Source: Pyxidicoccus fallax
GTDB taxonomy: Bacteria; Myxococcota; Myxococcia; Myxococcales; Myxococcaceae
Direction: 5' to 3'
NCBI RefSeq assembly: GCF_012933655.1
Contig: NZ_JABBJJ010000015.1
Location: 1 to 64,000, forward strand
DNA length: 64,000 nucleotides
This document shows, piece by piece, positions 9,169 to 19,500 of this stretch. The notes beneath the pieces are model-generated. The model ran no database searches. It saw only the letters and a program-made list of their open reading frames with translations, and was not told the DNA's origin. Each line of letters begins with the position of its first letter. The first letter of the stretch is position 1. Both the position numbers and the translations under genes were made by a program.

Positions 9169-10374
9169 ATGTCCGCTACGCAAAGAACGTCATTCCTTCG
9201 CAGACTGAGCCTGCGCCTGGGACTCCCACTCGTCGGAGTGCTGGCCCTCGTGGCGGGCGGGCTCGTCCTGTCCACCGGGTGTCTCGCCACGCTGGGCGGA
9301 ACGCCCGACCCGGCACGGCTCGTCGGGCTCGCCCTCCAGTCGCGCTACGCGGACGGGCGCTTCGCGAACCTCGAGGCGCCGTCTCCGCCATGGACCGGCG
9401 AGCGCCCTTCGCTCGTGGACGTCTTCTTCCGCGGCGAGCGCCGTCGGCCTCTGGCGGAACTGCCCCTCGCGGAGCCCGGCGCGACGTGGGGCGAGCCGCC
9501 GAATGACGGCGCCCGCGTGACATGGCTCGGCCACTCCACGCTGCTCATCGAGGTGGACGGGGCACGCGTACTCACCGACCCCATCTGGTCCGCTCGCGCC
9601 TCGCCGTCCTCGCTCGTCGGGCCGGTCCGCTTCCACCCGCCGCCCGTGCCCCTGGCCGCGCTGCCGAAGCTGGACGCAGTCGTCATCTCGCACGACCACT
9701 ACGACCACCTGGACATGGACACGGTCCAGGCGCTCGCGAAGACGGGCGTGCGCTTCTTCGTCCCCCTGGGCGTCGCCGACCACCTGCGGTCGTGGGACGT
9801 CCCGGATGCGCAGGTCGTGGAGCTCGACTGGTGGGGCGAGGCGCCCGTCACGCGCGACGTGTCCCTCGTGGCCACGCCCTCGCGGCATTACTCGGGTCGG
9901 ACGACGGGCAGGCGGGACACCACGCTGTGGGCGTCCTGGGTCGTCCGCGGCGCGCGCCACCGCGTCTTCTTCAGTGGCGACAGCGGGCCGACGCCCCAGT
10001 TCGAGGACATCGGCCGGCGCCTCGGTCCCTTCGACCTGGTGGCGCTCGAAATTGGTGCGTTCCATCCCGCCTGGGGAGACATCCACCTGGGCCCGGACAA
10101 CGCGCTGGAGGCGCACCGGATGCTGGGGGGCGGGCCGCTGCTGCCCATCCACTGGGCCACCTTCAACCTGGCGGTGCACCCGTGGGACGAGCCCGTCGAG
10201 CGCCTCGTGCGCCTCGCGGCGCAGCGAGGCGTGCACGTCCTGATGCCGATGCTCGGGGCACCGCTGGTCATCGAAGAGGGCGCGCGCCTGGCCCCGTGGT
10301 GGCGGAGCCTCGGTGCCTCGCGTGCTGCGTCCATCCGGGAGGGGCGCCCCGGCGTCATGGAGGCGCAGCGGTGA
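9169..10374 (+). CDS. MBL-fold metal-dependent hydrolase, membrane-anchored (UlaG / NAPE-PLD-like)
   Basis: The ATG at 9169 follows GTAGGAGCG, a good ribosome binding site. It gives a 401-residue protein with an N-terminal hydrophobic segment (LGLPLVGVLALVAGGLVLSTGC), consistent with membrane anchoring or a lipoprotein. The metallo-beta-lactamase motif HDHYDHLD (His175, His177, Asp179, His180) binds two metals. WLGHSTLLIEVDGARVLTDPIWSARASP, FSGDSGPTPQFEDIG and PIHWATFNLAVHPWDEP are typical of the branch that includes UlaG lactonase and N-acyl phosphatidylethanolamine phospholipase D. The substrate could be a lactone or a phospholipid. The stop codon overlaps the GTG of the next gene, so the two are translationally coupled. 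Confidence 0.88.
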   Translation: MSATQRTSFLRRLSLRLGLPLVGVLALVAGGLVLSTGCLATLGGTPDPARLVGLALQSRYADGRFANLEAPSPPWTGERPSLVDVFFRGERRRPLAELPLAEPGATWGEPPNDGARVTWLGHSTLLIEVDGARVLTDPIWSARASPSSLVGPVRFHPPPVPLAALPKLDAVVISHDHYDHLDMDTVQALAKTGVRFFVPLGVADHLRSWDVPDAQVVELDWWGEAPVTRDVSLVATPSRHYSGRTTGRRDTTLWASWVVRGARHRVFFSGDSGPTPQFEDIGRRLGPFDLVALEIGAFHPAWGDIHLGPDNALEAHRMLGGGPLLPIHWATFNLAVHPWDEPVERLVRLAAQRGVHVLMPMLGAPLVIEEGARLAPWWRSLGASRAASIREGRPGVMEAQR

Positions 10375-10841
10375 AGCCACGGAGGACGGCGAAGCCCCGG
10401 GCGCGCTCCAGCGCCTTCGTCCTGCTCGCGCTCGCGCTGGCGACGGCCCCGGCCCACGCGCAGCGGCCCTCACCCCAGGAGAGCAAGCCCATGAAGATTC
10501 GACTGACCCTTGGCGAGAGGGTCCTCACGGCCACGCTGCGCGACAATGCCACCGCGCGCGACTTCGCGGCCCTGCTGCCGCTGACCCTCACGCTCACCGA
10601 CTACGCGACGACGGAGAAGGTCAGCGACCTGCCGCGCAGGCTGTCGACGAAGGGCGCACCCGCGGGCGTCACCCCCAAGGCCGGGGACATCGCCTACTAC
10701 GCGCCCTGGGGGAACCTCGCCCTGTTCCACAAGGACTTCCGCTTCTCGGAGGGGCTCGTCACGCTCGGCTCGCTCGACGGAGACGTCGAGGCGCTCAGGC
10801 AGCCCGGCCCGCTGACGGCGACGCTCGAGCGCGCGGAGTAG
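10371..10841 (+). CDS. Secreted cyclophilin-like fold protein
   Basis: The GTG at 10371 overlaps the previous stop codon by four bases (GTGA) and has GGAGGC just upstream. The 156-residue product begins with a basic stretch and a signal peptide (SSAFVLLALALATAPAHAQ). A domain of about 115 residues follows, starting MKIRLTLGERVLTATLRDN and containing AAYYAPWGNLALFHKDF-like segments. This matches the cyclophilin-like domain family found in many bacterial small proteins, often near LysR regulators and oxidoreductases. No catalytic role is established. Operon structure with the metallo-hydrolase is clear; convergence with the LysR gene follows after 41 bases. Confidence 0.8.
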   Translation: MKPRRTAKPRARSSAFVLLALALATAPAHAQRPSPQESKPMKIRLTLGERVLTATLRDNATARDFAALLPLTLTLTDYATTEKVSDLPRRLSTKGAPAGVTPKAGDIAYYAPWGNLALFHKDFRFSEGLVTLGSLDGDVEALRQPGPLTATLERAE

Positions 10842-10882
10842 GGACGGTGATGCGCAACGGCGAGGCACCACGACCGCCAGCC

Positions 10883-11833
10883 TCAGTCGCGCCCGCCGTT
10901 CGCGCGGCGGCCCCGCTTCACGGCGCGGGGCTGCCGCGCGCCGCGCAGGTGCTCGACGAAGGCCTTCAGCGCGGGCGTGGCCTGCCTGCGCTGCGGGTAG
11001 TACAGGTAGAAGCCGGGGAACGACGTGGAGAACTCCTCCAGCACCGGCACGAGCTCGCCGCGCGCCATGGCCTCGCGCGCCTGGCTCTCGTAGAGCATGG
11101 CGAGCCCGACTCCGGCGCGGGCGAGACGGGTGATGAGGACCGGGTCGGTGGTGAGGACGCGCTCGGGGACGGCCACCGTGAACTCGTGCCCGCCGTGGGC
11201 TCCCGGCTCCGTGAACTCCCAGCGGTAGGACGGCGCGTCGGGCGTCGGGTGCCAGTTGATGCACGCGTGCTGGACGAGGTCACGCGGGTGCGTCGGCTTC
11301 GGGTGCCGGTCGAAGTACGAGGGGGCGCCCACTACCACGAGGCGGACGTCCCCGGAGACGGGGACGGCGACCATGTCGCGGTCGATGACCTCTCCGAGCC
11401 GCAGGCCCGCGTCGTAGCCGCTCGCGACGATATCGGGGATGCCGTCGCTCACCGCGAGCTCGAGCCGGACGAGCGGGTTGGCGGCGAGGAAGCCCGAGAG
11501 CAACTGGTCGTCGAGGAAGGACTCGGCGCCCACCGACACGACGATGCGGAGCGTGCCGCGCGGCTGCTCGCTGAGCTCACCCACCGACGCGATCGCCGCC
11601 CGGACCTCCTCCAGCGCCGGCCGGACGGAGGCATATAGCCGCTCGCCTGCCTCGGTGGGGTGCACGCTCCGCGTGGTGCGACGCAGGAGCACGACCCCGA
11701 GCTGCTCCTCGAGGCGTCGCAGCGTCTGGCTCACTGCGGAGGCCGTGACCCCGAGCCGCGTGCCCGCCGCGCGGAAGCCGCCGGCTTCGATGACGGCGAC
11801 GAACACCGCCATTGCATTCAGGTCATCGGCCAT
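10883..11833 (-). CDS. LysR family transcriptional regulator
   Basis: The 316-residue protein starts at the ATG at 11833 (MADDLNAMAVFVAVIEAGGF). Its N-terminal winged helix-turn-helix (residues 1-62) contains RAAGTRLGVTASAVSQTLRRLEEQLGVVLLRRTTRSV. The rest is a periplasmic-binding-protein-like effector domain, typical of the branch with RFVVVGAPSYFDRHPKPTHP-like segments. LysR regulators usually control a divergent or adjacent gene; here the nearest candidates are the cyclophilin-like gene and metallo-hydrolase operon (convergent) and the DUF2255 gene (divergent, 242-base gap). The effector is unknown. A longer open frame reaching 11935 lacks LysR homology in its extension and is not used. 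Confidence 0.92.
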   Translation of the reverse strand: MADDLNAMAVFVAVIEAGGFRAAGTRLGVTASAVSQTLRRLEEQLGVVLLRRTTRSVHPTEAGERLYASVRPALEEVRAAIASVGELSEQPRGTLRIVVSVGAESFLDDQLLSGFLAANPLVRLELAVSDGIPDIVASGYDAGLRLGEVIDRDMVAVPVSGDVRLVVVGAPSYFDRHPKPTHPRDLVQHACINWHPTPDAPSYRWEFTEPGAHGGHEFTVAVPERVLTTDPVLITRLARAGVGLAMLYESQAREAMARGELVPVLEEFSTSFPGFYLYYPQRRQATPALKAFVEHLRGARQPRAVKRGRRANGGRD

Positions 11834-12075
11834 GTCGGGGGGATGCTGGGAGGGGCAGAGGGAGGGGTCAAGCAGCTCGCCCTCATCCCGTTCACTCTTT
11901 CGCAGGAGGGGCCGTGGCCGCTCACCCCCTCGCACGGTCGCACCCGATTGTGCAGGACGCCTTCATGGGCCGTTGACGCCGCGGTGGCTGGTCCCCGGCG
12001 GGGGCGACGCCTACTCATTGGCCCAGAGAGATGCGTGGCACTGGCCCCGCGCTCCATCGGGAAAGGGAGTCACCC

Positions 12076-12483
12076 ATGTCCACCTGGCCGACTGAAGAAC
12101 TGCGCAGAATCGCCGACGCTGATGACCTCCACATCGCCCCCTTCCGGGAGGACGGAAGGACGTACGGCACCCCGACGTGGATCTGGTCCGTCCGGGTGGG
12201 GGACGCGCTCTACGTCCGCGCCTACTACGGACAGGCCTCGCGCTGGTACCAGGCCGCGAAGCGGGAGCAAGCCGGGCGCATCCATGCGGCCGGTCTCGTC
12301 AAGGAGGTCACCTTCGAGCCCGTGGACGGCGCCATCAATGACGCCGTCGATGCCGCCTACCGCGCGAAATACGGAGACAGCCCCTACCTCGGCGCCATGG
12401 TCAGTGACCGCGCACGGTCCGCGACGGTGAAGGTCCTTCCTCGAGTCGCCGACGGAACGCCGAGCGCCCAGAGGGCGAGTTGA
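12076..12483 (+). CDS. DUF2255 family protein
   Basis: The 135-residue protein starts at the ATG at 12076 behind AAAGGGAG. It has the family pattern MSTWPTEELRRIADADDLHIAPFREDG, then TYGTPTWIWSVRVGDALYVRAYYGQASRWYQAA and a C-terminal DAAYRAKYG segment. DUF2255 proteins are small cytosolic proteins with a likely flavin-pyridoxal split-barrel-like fold; no function is established. It lies divergent to the LysR gene and may be that regulator's target, which is inference from position only. Confidence 0.82.
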   Translation: MSTWPTEELRRIADADDLHIAPFREDGRTYGTPTWIWSVRVGDALYVRAYYGQASRWYQAAKREQAGRIHAAGLVKEVTFEPVDGAINDAVDAAYRAKYGDSPYLGAMVSDRARSATVKVLPRVADGTPSAQRAS

Positions 12484-12761
12484 GCGGACCGTCAGCTCAG
12501 AGGGCGCTTCGACTGAGCCTCGTGGCGTTGAAGCGGTAGTGGCTCTCGAAAGGAGCTGAAGTGTGGTCGAGGGGTGGAAGTTCTCGGCGTGGGAGCAGGC
12601 GGAACCGCGACACCCGTGACCTCGGCTGTGGCGCGCGGCCCCGGCCCGGCGGACGCAGCTGCGGCGGCGGGACTTGCGAGGCCCTGCACCGGCGGGAAGG
12701 TGCGAACCCGCCGCCCGGGACTGCCTTCCGGGCGGCGGAGTGGAGCCCCTGCCCGCGGGTT
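12484..12761. other. Non-coding gap between DUF2255 gene and NRPS-PKS 3' end
   Basis: This 278-base GC-rich gap contains no supported gene. The only clear structure is the terminator-like hairpin at 12708-12738. Confidence 0.5.
12708..12738 (-). terminator. Probable terminator hairpin of the NRPS-PKS gene
   Basis: CCGCCGCCCGG at 12708-12718 pairs perfectly with CCGGGCGGCGG at 12728-12738, an 11-bp all-GC stem with a 9-base loop. It begins 24 bases beyond the stop codon of the minus-strand NRPS-PKS gene. No strong U tract follows, as is common in this GC range. Confidence 0.6.
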
Positions 12762-13544
12762 CTACCGCGAGGACTTCAACACCTCGCGGAGGCGCTCGGC
12801 CAGGTCACGGACAGTGGGCTGGCGCAGCAGGCTGTAGTGGTCACCCGGCAGCAGGTGCCGCTCCAGCCCGTCGCCCACCAGCGCCTTCCAGCCGCCGTCC
12901 TCCGGCAGTTCCTCCGCGTCGTCCGTGGCCTTGAAGAGCATCACGCGCTGCTGCGTGGCCTTCGCTTCGTAGCGCCGCGAGGCCAGCAGGTTCGCCTCGA
13001 ACACCCGGAACAGGGCTCGCACGTGCTCGGTGTCCGTTCCCGGCGGCAGGGCTCCGCTGATGGCCACCGCGCGCAGCAGTTCCTCCAGCATGGCTTCCGG
13101 CGCCATGCCCGCCAGCTGCGCCAGGTCGATGGGTAGCTCCGTCAGCGACGCGCCCATCAAGTCCCTCGCGAACATCAGCGCCAGCTGCAGCCGGTCCGGC
13201 TCCGGCTGCGCCGCCACGGACACCGCCGGGACGTACGAGTCGATGAGGACCAGCTTCGCCACCTCCTCACCGCTGGCGCGCAGCTGCCGCGCCATCTCGT
13301 AGGCGATGACGCCGCCCATGGACCAGCCGCCCAGGAAGTAGGGCCCGGAGGGCTGCACGGTGCGAATGGCCTTCACGTACTCGGCGGCCATCTCCTCCAC
13401 GGTGCCCAGGGGAGGCGTGGTGCCGTCCAGGCCGCGGGCCTGCAGGCCGTAGAAGGGCCACTCCGTGCCCAGCAGTCGCGCGAGTTCCGCGTAGCTGAGG
13501 ACGTTGCCGCCCACCGCGTGCACGCAGAAGAAGGGCACGGCGGT
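12762..13544 (-). other. Type I thioesterase domain of the megasynthase
   Basis: Approximate residues 6385-6644. It begins VPFFCVHAVGGNVLSYAELARLLG. It has the nucleophile motif GWSMGG with Ser6459 and the LIDSY strand carrying the likely catalytic Asp. The C-terminal GDHYSLL supplies the catalytic His. It releases the finished chain by hydrolysis or by cyclisation; the sequence does not tell which. Confidence 0.85.
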
Positions 13545-16500
13545 GGAGGTGGAGGCCGTGCCGAAGGGCACCAGGGGCGAGTGCGTCCCGGAGTCCTCGC
13601 GGCGCAGCAGCGCGGCGAGCTGCTCCACCGTGGGCGCCTGGAAGAGGGCGGCCAGCGGGAGGTGACGGCCGGTGGCCTGACGCATGGCGGCCATCAGGCG
13701 CACGGCCAGCAGCGAGTGGCCGCCCAGCTCGAAGAAGCTGGAGCGCACACCCACTGGCTGGATGCCCAGTACCTGCTCCCAGACGCGCACCAGCGTCAGC
13801 TCCAGTGAGTCCCTCGGGGCGACGTAGGTCGAGGCCGGCGCTTCCAGGGCCTGGGGTGCGGGCAGGGCCTTCCGGTCCACCTTGCCGTTGGCGTTGAGGG
13901 GCAGGGCGGAGAGGGAGACGAAGGCCGAGGGCACCATGTACTCGGGCAGGTGCTGCCGGGCGTGGGTGCGCAGCGGGGTGGCCAGCTCCTCGGACTCCGG
14001 AGTCGCCCCAGGCGCCGTCACCACGTACGCGACGAGGCGCTTGTCGCCGGGCACGTCCTCGCGCGCCAGCACCACCGCGTCCTTCACCGCCGGATGCGCA
14101 CGCAGCACCGTTTCGATTTCACCCAGCTCGATGCGGAAGCCGCGCACCTTCACCTGGAAGTCCAGTCGGCCCAGGTACTCCAGCGTGCCGTCCGCCCTCC
14201 AACGCGCCTTGTCGCCCGTGCGGTACATGCGGGCACCCGGCTCGGTGCTGAAGGGATTGGGCACGAAGCGCTCGGCCGTAAGGGCAGAGCGCCCGAGGTA
14301 GCCCCGCGCCAGGCCTTCACCCGCGAGGTACAGCTCTCCGGGCACGCCCAGCGGTGCCATCCGCAGCCCCTCATCCAGGACGTAGGCCTGGGTGTTGGGC
14401 AGCGGCTGGCCGATGACGGGCGTGGTGACGGACGAGTCCTGCACGCTCCACGTAGTCGCGTACACCGTGGCTTCGGTGGGGCCGTAGGCGTTGACCGCTC
14501 GCGTGCGCTGGGTGCGGGACAGGGCCTTCCAGAGGGAGAGGTCCATGGCCTCACCGGCGCAGACCACCATCTGCGGCACGTGCGGGGCTTCCAGCAGTCC
14601 CGCCTGAAGCAGCAGGGTGAGCTGGGCGGGAGTGCAGTCGAGTACGTCGATGCGCTGCTGCTGCACCCACGCCAGCAGGGCCTCCGGGTCCTTGCGCATG
14701 TCTTCCGACAGGAGGCACAGGCAGTGGCCGTCGGCCAGATGGAGAAGCTGCTCGACGGAGACGTCGAAGTAGAGCGGCGCGTTGAGGCTCAGGCGCAGGC
14801 CGGAGGGCAGGCCCGCGTAGAGGGCGCGAGCGGTGGTCGCGTGCAGGTGGAGCACCGAGCGGTGCTGCACCATGACGCCCTTGGGCGTGCCCGTGCTTCC
14901 CGACGTGTAGATGACGTACGCCAGGTTCACCGCGCTGCTGGCCGGAGGCAGGTTGCCATCCGGAAGCGAGCTGAAGCGCGCCGCCCCTCCATCCAGGCAG
15001 ATGAGGTGCCGCACCTCGGGCCGCCATGCGTCAGCGAGGTGCTGGACGGTGAGCAGCACGGACGCGCCGCTGTCCTGGAGGACGAACGACTTGCGCTGCG
15101 GTGGGGCCGCCGGGTCGATGGGCACGTACGCCCCCCCGGCCTTCAGCACCGCCAGTAGGGCGACGATGGCATCCGGGGTGCGCTCCAAGCACAGGCCGAC
15201 GGTGGCGTCCGGTCCCACGCCCAACGTACGCAGATGATTCGCGAGCTGATTCGCCCGCACGTTGAGCCACGCATAGGTGAGCACCGTATCCCCGTGCTGT
15301 ACGGCGGGAGCGTTCGGCGTGCGGCGCACCTGCTGCTCGAAGAGCGTGTGGAGGCAGGCGTCACGCCGGAAGTCCGCGGAGGTGCCGTTCCACTCGACCA
15401 GCAGCTGCTGGCGCTCCGTGGCCGTTTGCAGGGGTAGGGCGGACAGCGGAGCCTCGGGCGCGGCCAGGGCCTTCTCCAGCAGGAGCTGGAAGTGGGCCAT
15501 GAGGCGCTCGGCGGTGGTGCGCTCGAACAGCTCGGTGCTGAAGACGAGGCCGCCCTGGTAGCCGTCTGAAGTCCGCCTCAGGCCGAACTCCAGTTCGAAG
15601 CGTGCGACCGTATGCTCCACCTCCACGCCTTGAATCGTCAGCTCCGGTAGCGCCATGGAGGCATCGGGCGTGTTCTGCAGGACGAAGAGAGCCTGGAACA
15701 GCGGCGTGCGGCCCAGGTCTCGCGTGGGCTGGAGTTCCTCCACCAGTTTTTCGAACGGGACGTCCTGATGCTCGTAGGCGCCCAGGGTGGTGTCACGCAC
15801 CTGCGCGAGCAGCTCGTGGAAGGTGAGCCGCGGAGAGAACCGCGCACGCAGCACCAGCGTGTTGACGAAGAAGCCGATGAGGTCCTCCGTCTGAGCATGG
15901 CGCCGGCCCGCGATGGGCGAGCCCACCAGCACGTCGTCCTGCCCGGAGTAGCGGTGCAACACGGCCTGGAAGGCGGCCAGCAGCAGCATGTACGGCGTGA
16001 CGCCCTCGCGCTGTGCTCGTGCGTCGAGCGCTCGGCTCAGCTCGAGGGACAAGTGCACGGGGACGTTGCCGCCCGCGTGCGTCAGCGTCGCGGGCCTCGG
16101 CTTGTCGGTGGGCAGCTCCAGCGCGTTGGGCGCGCCCGAGAGCTGCTGCTTCCACCAGTCGAGCTGCGCTCGCAGCGTCTCGCCCTGGAGCCAGTCGCGC
16201 TGCCAGACAGCGTAGTCGGCATACTGCACCGGCAGCTCCGGCAGGTGCGACGGCAGACCGCGCCGGAAGGCTTCGTAAAGTGTGACGACCTCCCGCACCA
16301 GCACACCGGTGGACCAGCCGTCCGAGATGCCGTGGTGCATGTTGAGCAGCAGCACGTACTCGGCCGGCTCGACCTTCACCATCCGCGCGCGCAGCAGGGG
16401 GCCCTCGGCGAGATGGAAGGGCCGCTGCGCGTCTTCCATGGCGATGCGCATGACCTCGGGCTGGCGCCGCGCATCAGGCAGGCCGCTGAGGTCCACCACC

Positions 16501-19500
16501 TGGAGCACGCCGTCGCGGGCCGGGTGGATGACCTGGAAGGGCTCACCGCCTTCGGAGTGGAAGGTGGTGCGCAGGACCTCGTGCCGCTGCACCAGCACAT
16601 CGAAGGCGCGCTGGAAGGCGGGCAGCTCCAATGTGCCGGTGAGGCGCAGGGCGACGGGCATGTTGTAGAGCGCGCTGTCGGGCTGGAGTTGGTCGAGGAA
16701 CCACAGACGCTGCTGGGCGAAGGACAGCGGAATCAGCCCGTCGCGGCGGGCCTTCGTCAGCTCGGGCAGGCGGGGGCCCGCGGTGGCGGCCTGGATGCGC
16801 TCGGCGAGGGCGGCCACGGTGGGCGCCTCGAAAAGGGTGCGCAGGGGCAGCTCGGTGCCGAAGGCGGCACGGATACGAGACGCCAACTGCGTCGCCAGCA
16901 ACGAGTGGCCACCCAGTTCGAAGAAGCTGTCCTGTGCACCCACTCGACTGACACGGAGCAACTGAGCGAAGAGCTCCGCCACCGTCTGCTCCGTGGGCGT
17001 GCGCGGTGCCTCGGAGTAGTCGTTCCGTGGCATCGAGGCTTCCGGTGGAGGCAGCACCTTCCTGTCCACCTTGCCATTGGCGTTGAGCGGCAGCGTGGCC
17101 AGGGGCACGAAGGCGGAGGGCACCATGTACTCGGGCAGGTGCTGCCGAGCGTGCGTGCGCAGTGACGCGGCCAGCTCCGCGGACTCCGCGCCCACCACGT
17201 AGGCGACGAGGCGCTTGTCACCGGGCACGTCCTCACGCGCCAGCACCACCACGTCCTTCACGGCGGGGTGCGTCCGCAGCGCGGCCTCGACTTCACCCAG
17301 CTCGATGCGGAAGCCACGCACCTTCACCTGGAAGTCCAGTCGGCCCAGGTACTCCAGCGTGCCGTCCGCTCTCCAACGTGCCTTGTCGCCCGTGCGGTAC
17401 ATGCGGGCACCCGGCTCGGTGCTGAAGGGGTTGGGCACGAAGCGCTCGGCCGTAAGGGCCGGGCGTCCGAGGTAGCCCCGCGCCAGGCCTTCGCCGGCCA
17501 GGTACAGCTCTCCGGGCACGCCCAGCGGCGCCATCCGCAGCCCCTCATCCAGGACGTACGCCTGGGTGTTGGGCAGCGGCTGGCCGATGACGGGCGTGGT
17601 GACGGACGAGTCCCGCACGCTCCACGAGGTGGCGTACACCGTGGCCTCGGTGGGGCCGTAGGCGTTGACCGCCCGGGTGCGCTGGGTGCGGGACAGGGTC
17701 TTCCACAGGGAGAGGTCCATGGCCTCACCGGCGCACACCACCATGCGCGGCACGTGGGCGGCCTCCAGCAGCCCCGCCTGAATCAGCGGGGTGAGCTGAG
17801 CGGGAGTGCAGTCGAGCACGTCGATGCGCTGCTGCTGCACCCATGCCAGCAGGGCCTCCGGGTCCTTGCGCGTGTCTTCCGACAGCAGGCACAGGCAGTG
17901 GCCGTCGGCCAGATGGAGGAGCTGCTCGACGGAGACGTCAAAGTAGAGCGGCGCGTTGAGGCTCAGGCGCAGGCCGGGAGGCAGGCCGGCGTAGAGGGAG
18001 CGAGCAGTGGCCGCGTGCAGGTGGAGCACCGAGCGGTGCTGCACCATGACACCCTTGGGCGTGCCCGTGCTTCCCGACGTGTAGATGACGTACGCCAGGT
18101 TCTCCGCGCGGGCGGAGGACGGCACGTCGTGCTCGGGCAGGGCCGCCAGTCGCGCCGCGTCGGTGTCGAGCAGGAGCAGGTGGCGGACCTCCGGCTGCCA
18201 CGCGTCAGCGAGGTGCTGGACGGTGAGCAGCACGGACGCGCCGCTGTCCTGGAGGACGAACGACTTGCGCTGCGCCGGAGCCGACGGGTCGACGGGCACG
18301 TACGCGCCCCCGGCCTTCAGCACCGCCAGCAGGGCGATGAGGGCCTCGGGCGTGCGCTCCAGGCACAGGCCGACGGTGACGTCCGGCCCCACCCCCAGCG
18401 TGCGCAGGTGATGCGCGAGCTGGTTGGCGCGCGTGTTGAGCAGCGCGTAGCTGAGCACCGTGGTGCCGAACTGGACGGCGGGAGCGTCCGGCGTGCGGCA
18501 CACCTGTTGCTCGAAGAGCGTGTGGAGGCAGGCGTCGCCCTGGAAGTTCGCGGAGGCGCCGTTCCACGCGACCAGCAGCTGCTGCCGCTCCGTGGCCGTC
18601 TGCAGGGGCAGGGCGGACAGCGGAGCCTCGGGCGCGGCCAGGGCCTTCTCCAGCAGGAGCTGGAAGTGGGCCATGAGGCGCTCGGCGGTGGTGCGCTCGA
18701 ACAGCTCGGTGCTGAAGACGAGGCCGCCCTGGTAGCCGTCCGAGGTCCGCGTCAGGTCGAGGCTGAGCTCGAACTTGGTGGAGTCCGGATCCAGCTCCAG
18801 GTTTCGCAGGGTCAGCCCCGGCAGGGACAGCTCCGGCATGGGGGCGTTCTGCAAGGCGAACAGGGCCTGGAACAGCGGCGTGCGGCTCAGGTCCCGCTTG
18901 GGCTGGAGTTCCTCCACCAGTCGCTCGAAGGGAACGTCCTGATGCTCGTAGGCGCCCAGGGTGGTGTCGCGCACCTGGGCCAGCAACTCACGGAAGGTGA
19001 GCTGCGGAGAGAACCGCGCACGCAGCACCAGCGTGTTGACGAAGAAGCCGATGATGCCCTCCGTCTCCGCATGGCGCCGGCCCGCGATGGGCGAACCCAC
19101 CAGCACGTCGTCCTGACCCGAGTAGCGATGCAGCAGCGCCTGGAAGCCCGCCAGCAGCAGCATGTACGGCGTGACGCCCTCGCGCTGCGCCAGCGCTTCC
19201 AGCCCCTGGCTGAGCGCGACCGGCAGGTGCACGGAGACTTTGCCACCCGCATGCGTCAGCGTCGCGGGCCTCGGCTTGTCGGTGGGCAGCTCCAGCGCGG
19301 TGGGCGCGCCGGAGAGCAGCTGCTTCCACCAGTCGATCTGTGCCCGCAGCGCCTCGCCCTGGAGCCAGTGACGCTGCCAGACGGCGTAGTCGGCGTACTG
19401 CACCGGCAGCTCCGGCAGGGGCGAGGCCCGGCCCTGACGGAAGGCGTCGTAGAGCGCGGCCAGCTCGCGTACCAGGACGCCCGTGGACCAGCCGTCGGAG

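Noticed and set aside
12680-12740. GGGAAGGTGCGAACCCG-like stretch resembling part of a cobalamin riboswitch
   Set aside because: No B12 box or matching downstream gene on the plus strand, and the same bases take part in the terminator hairpin after the megasynthase gene.
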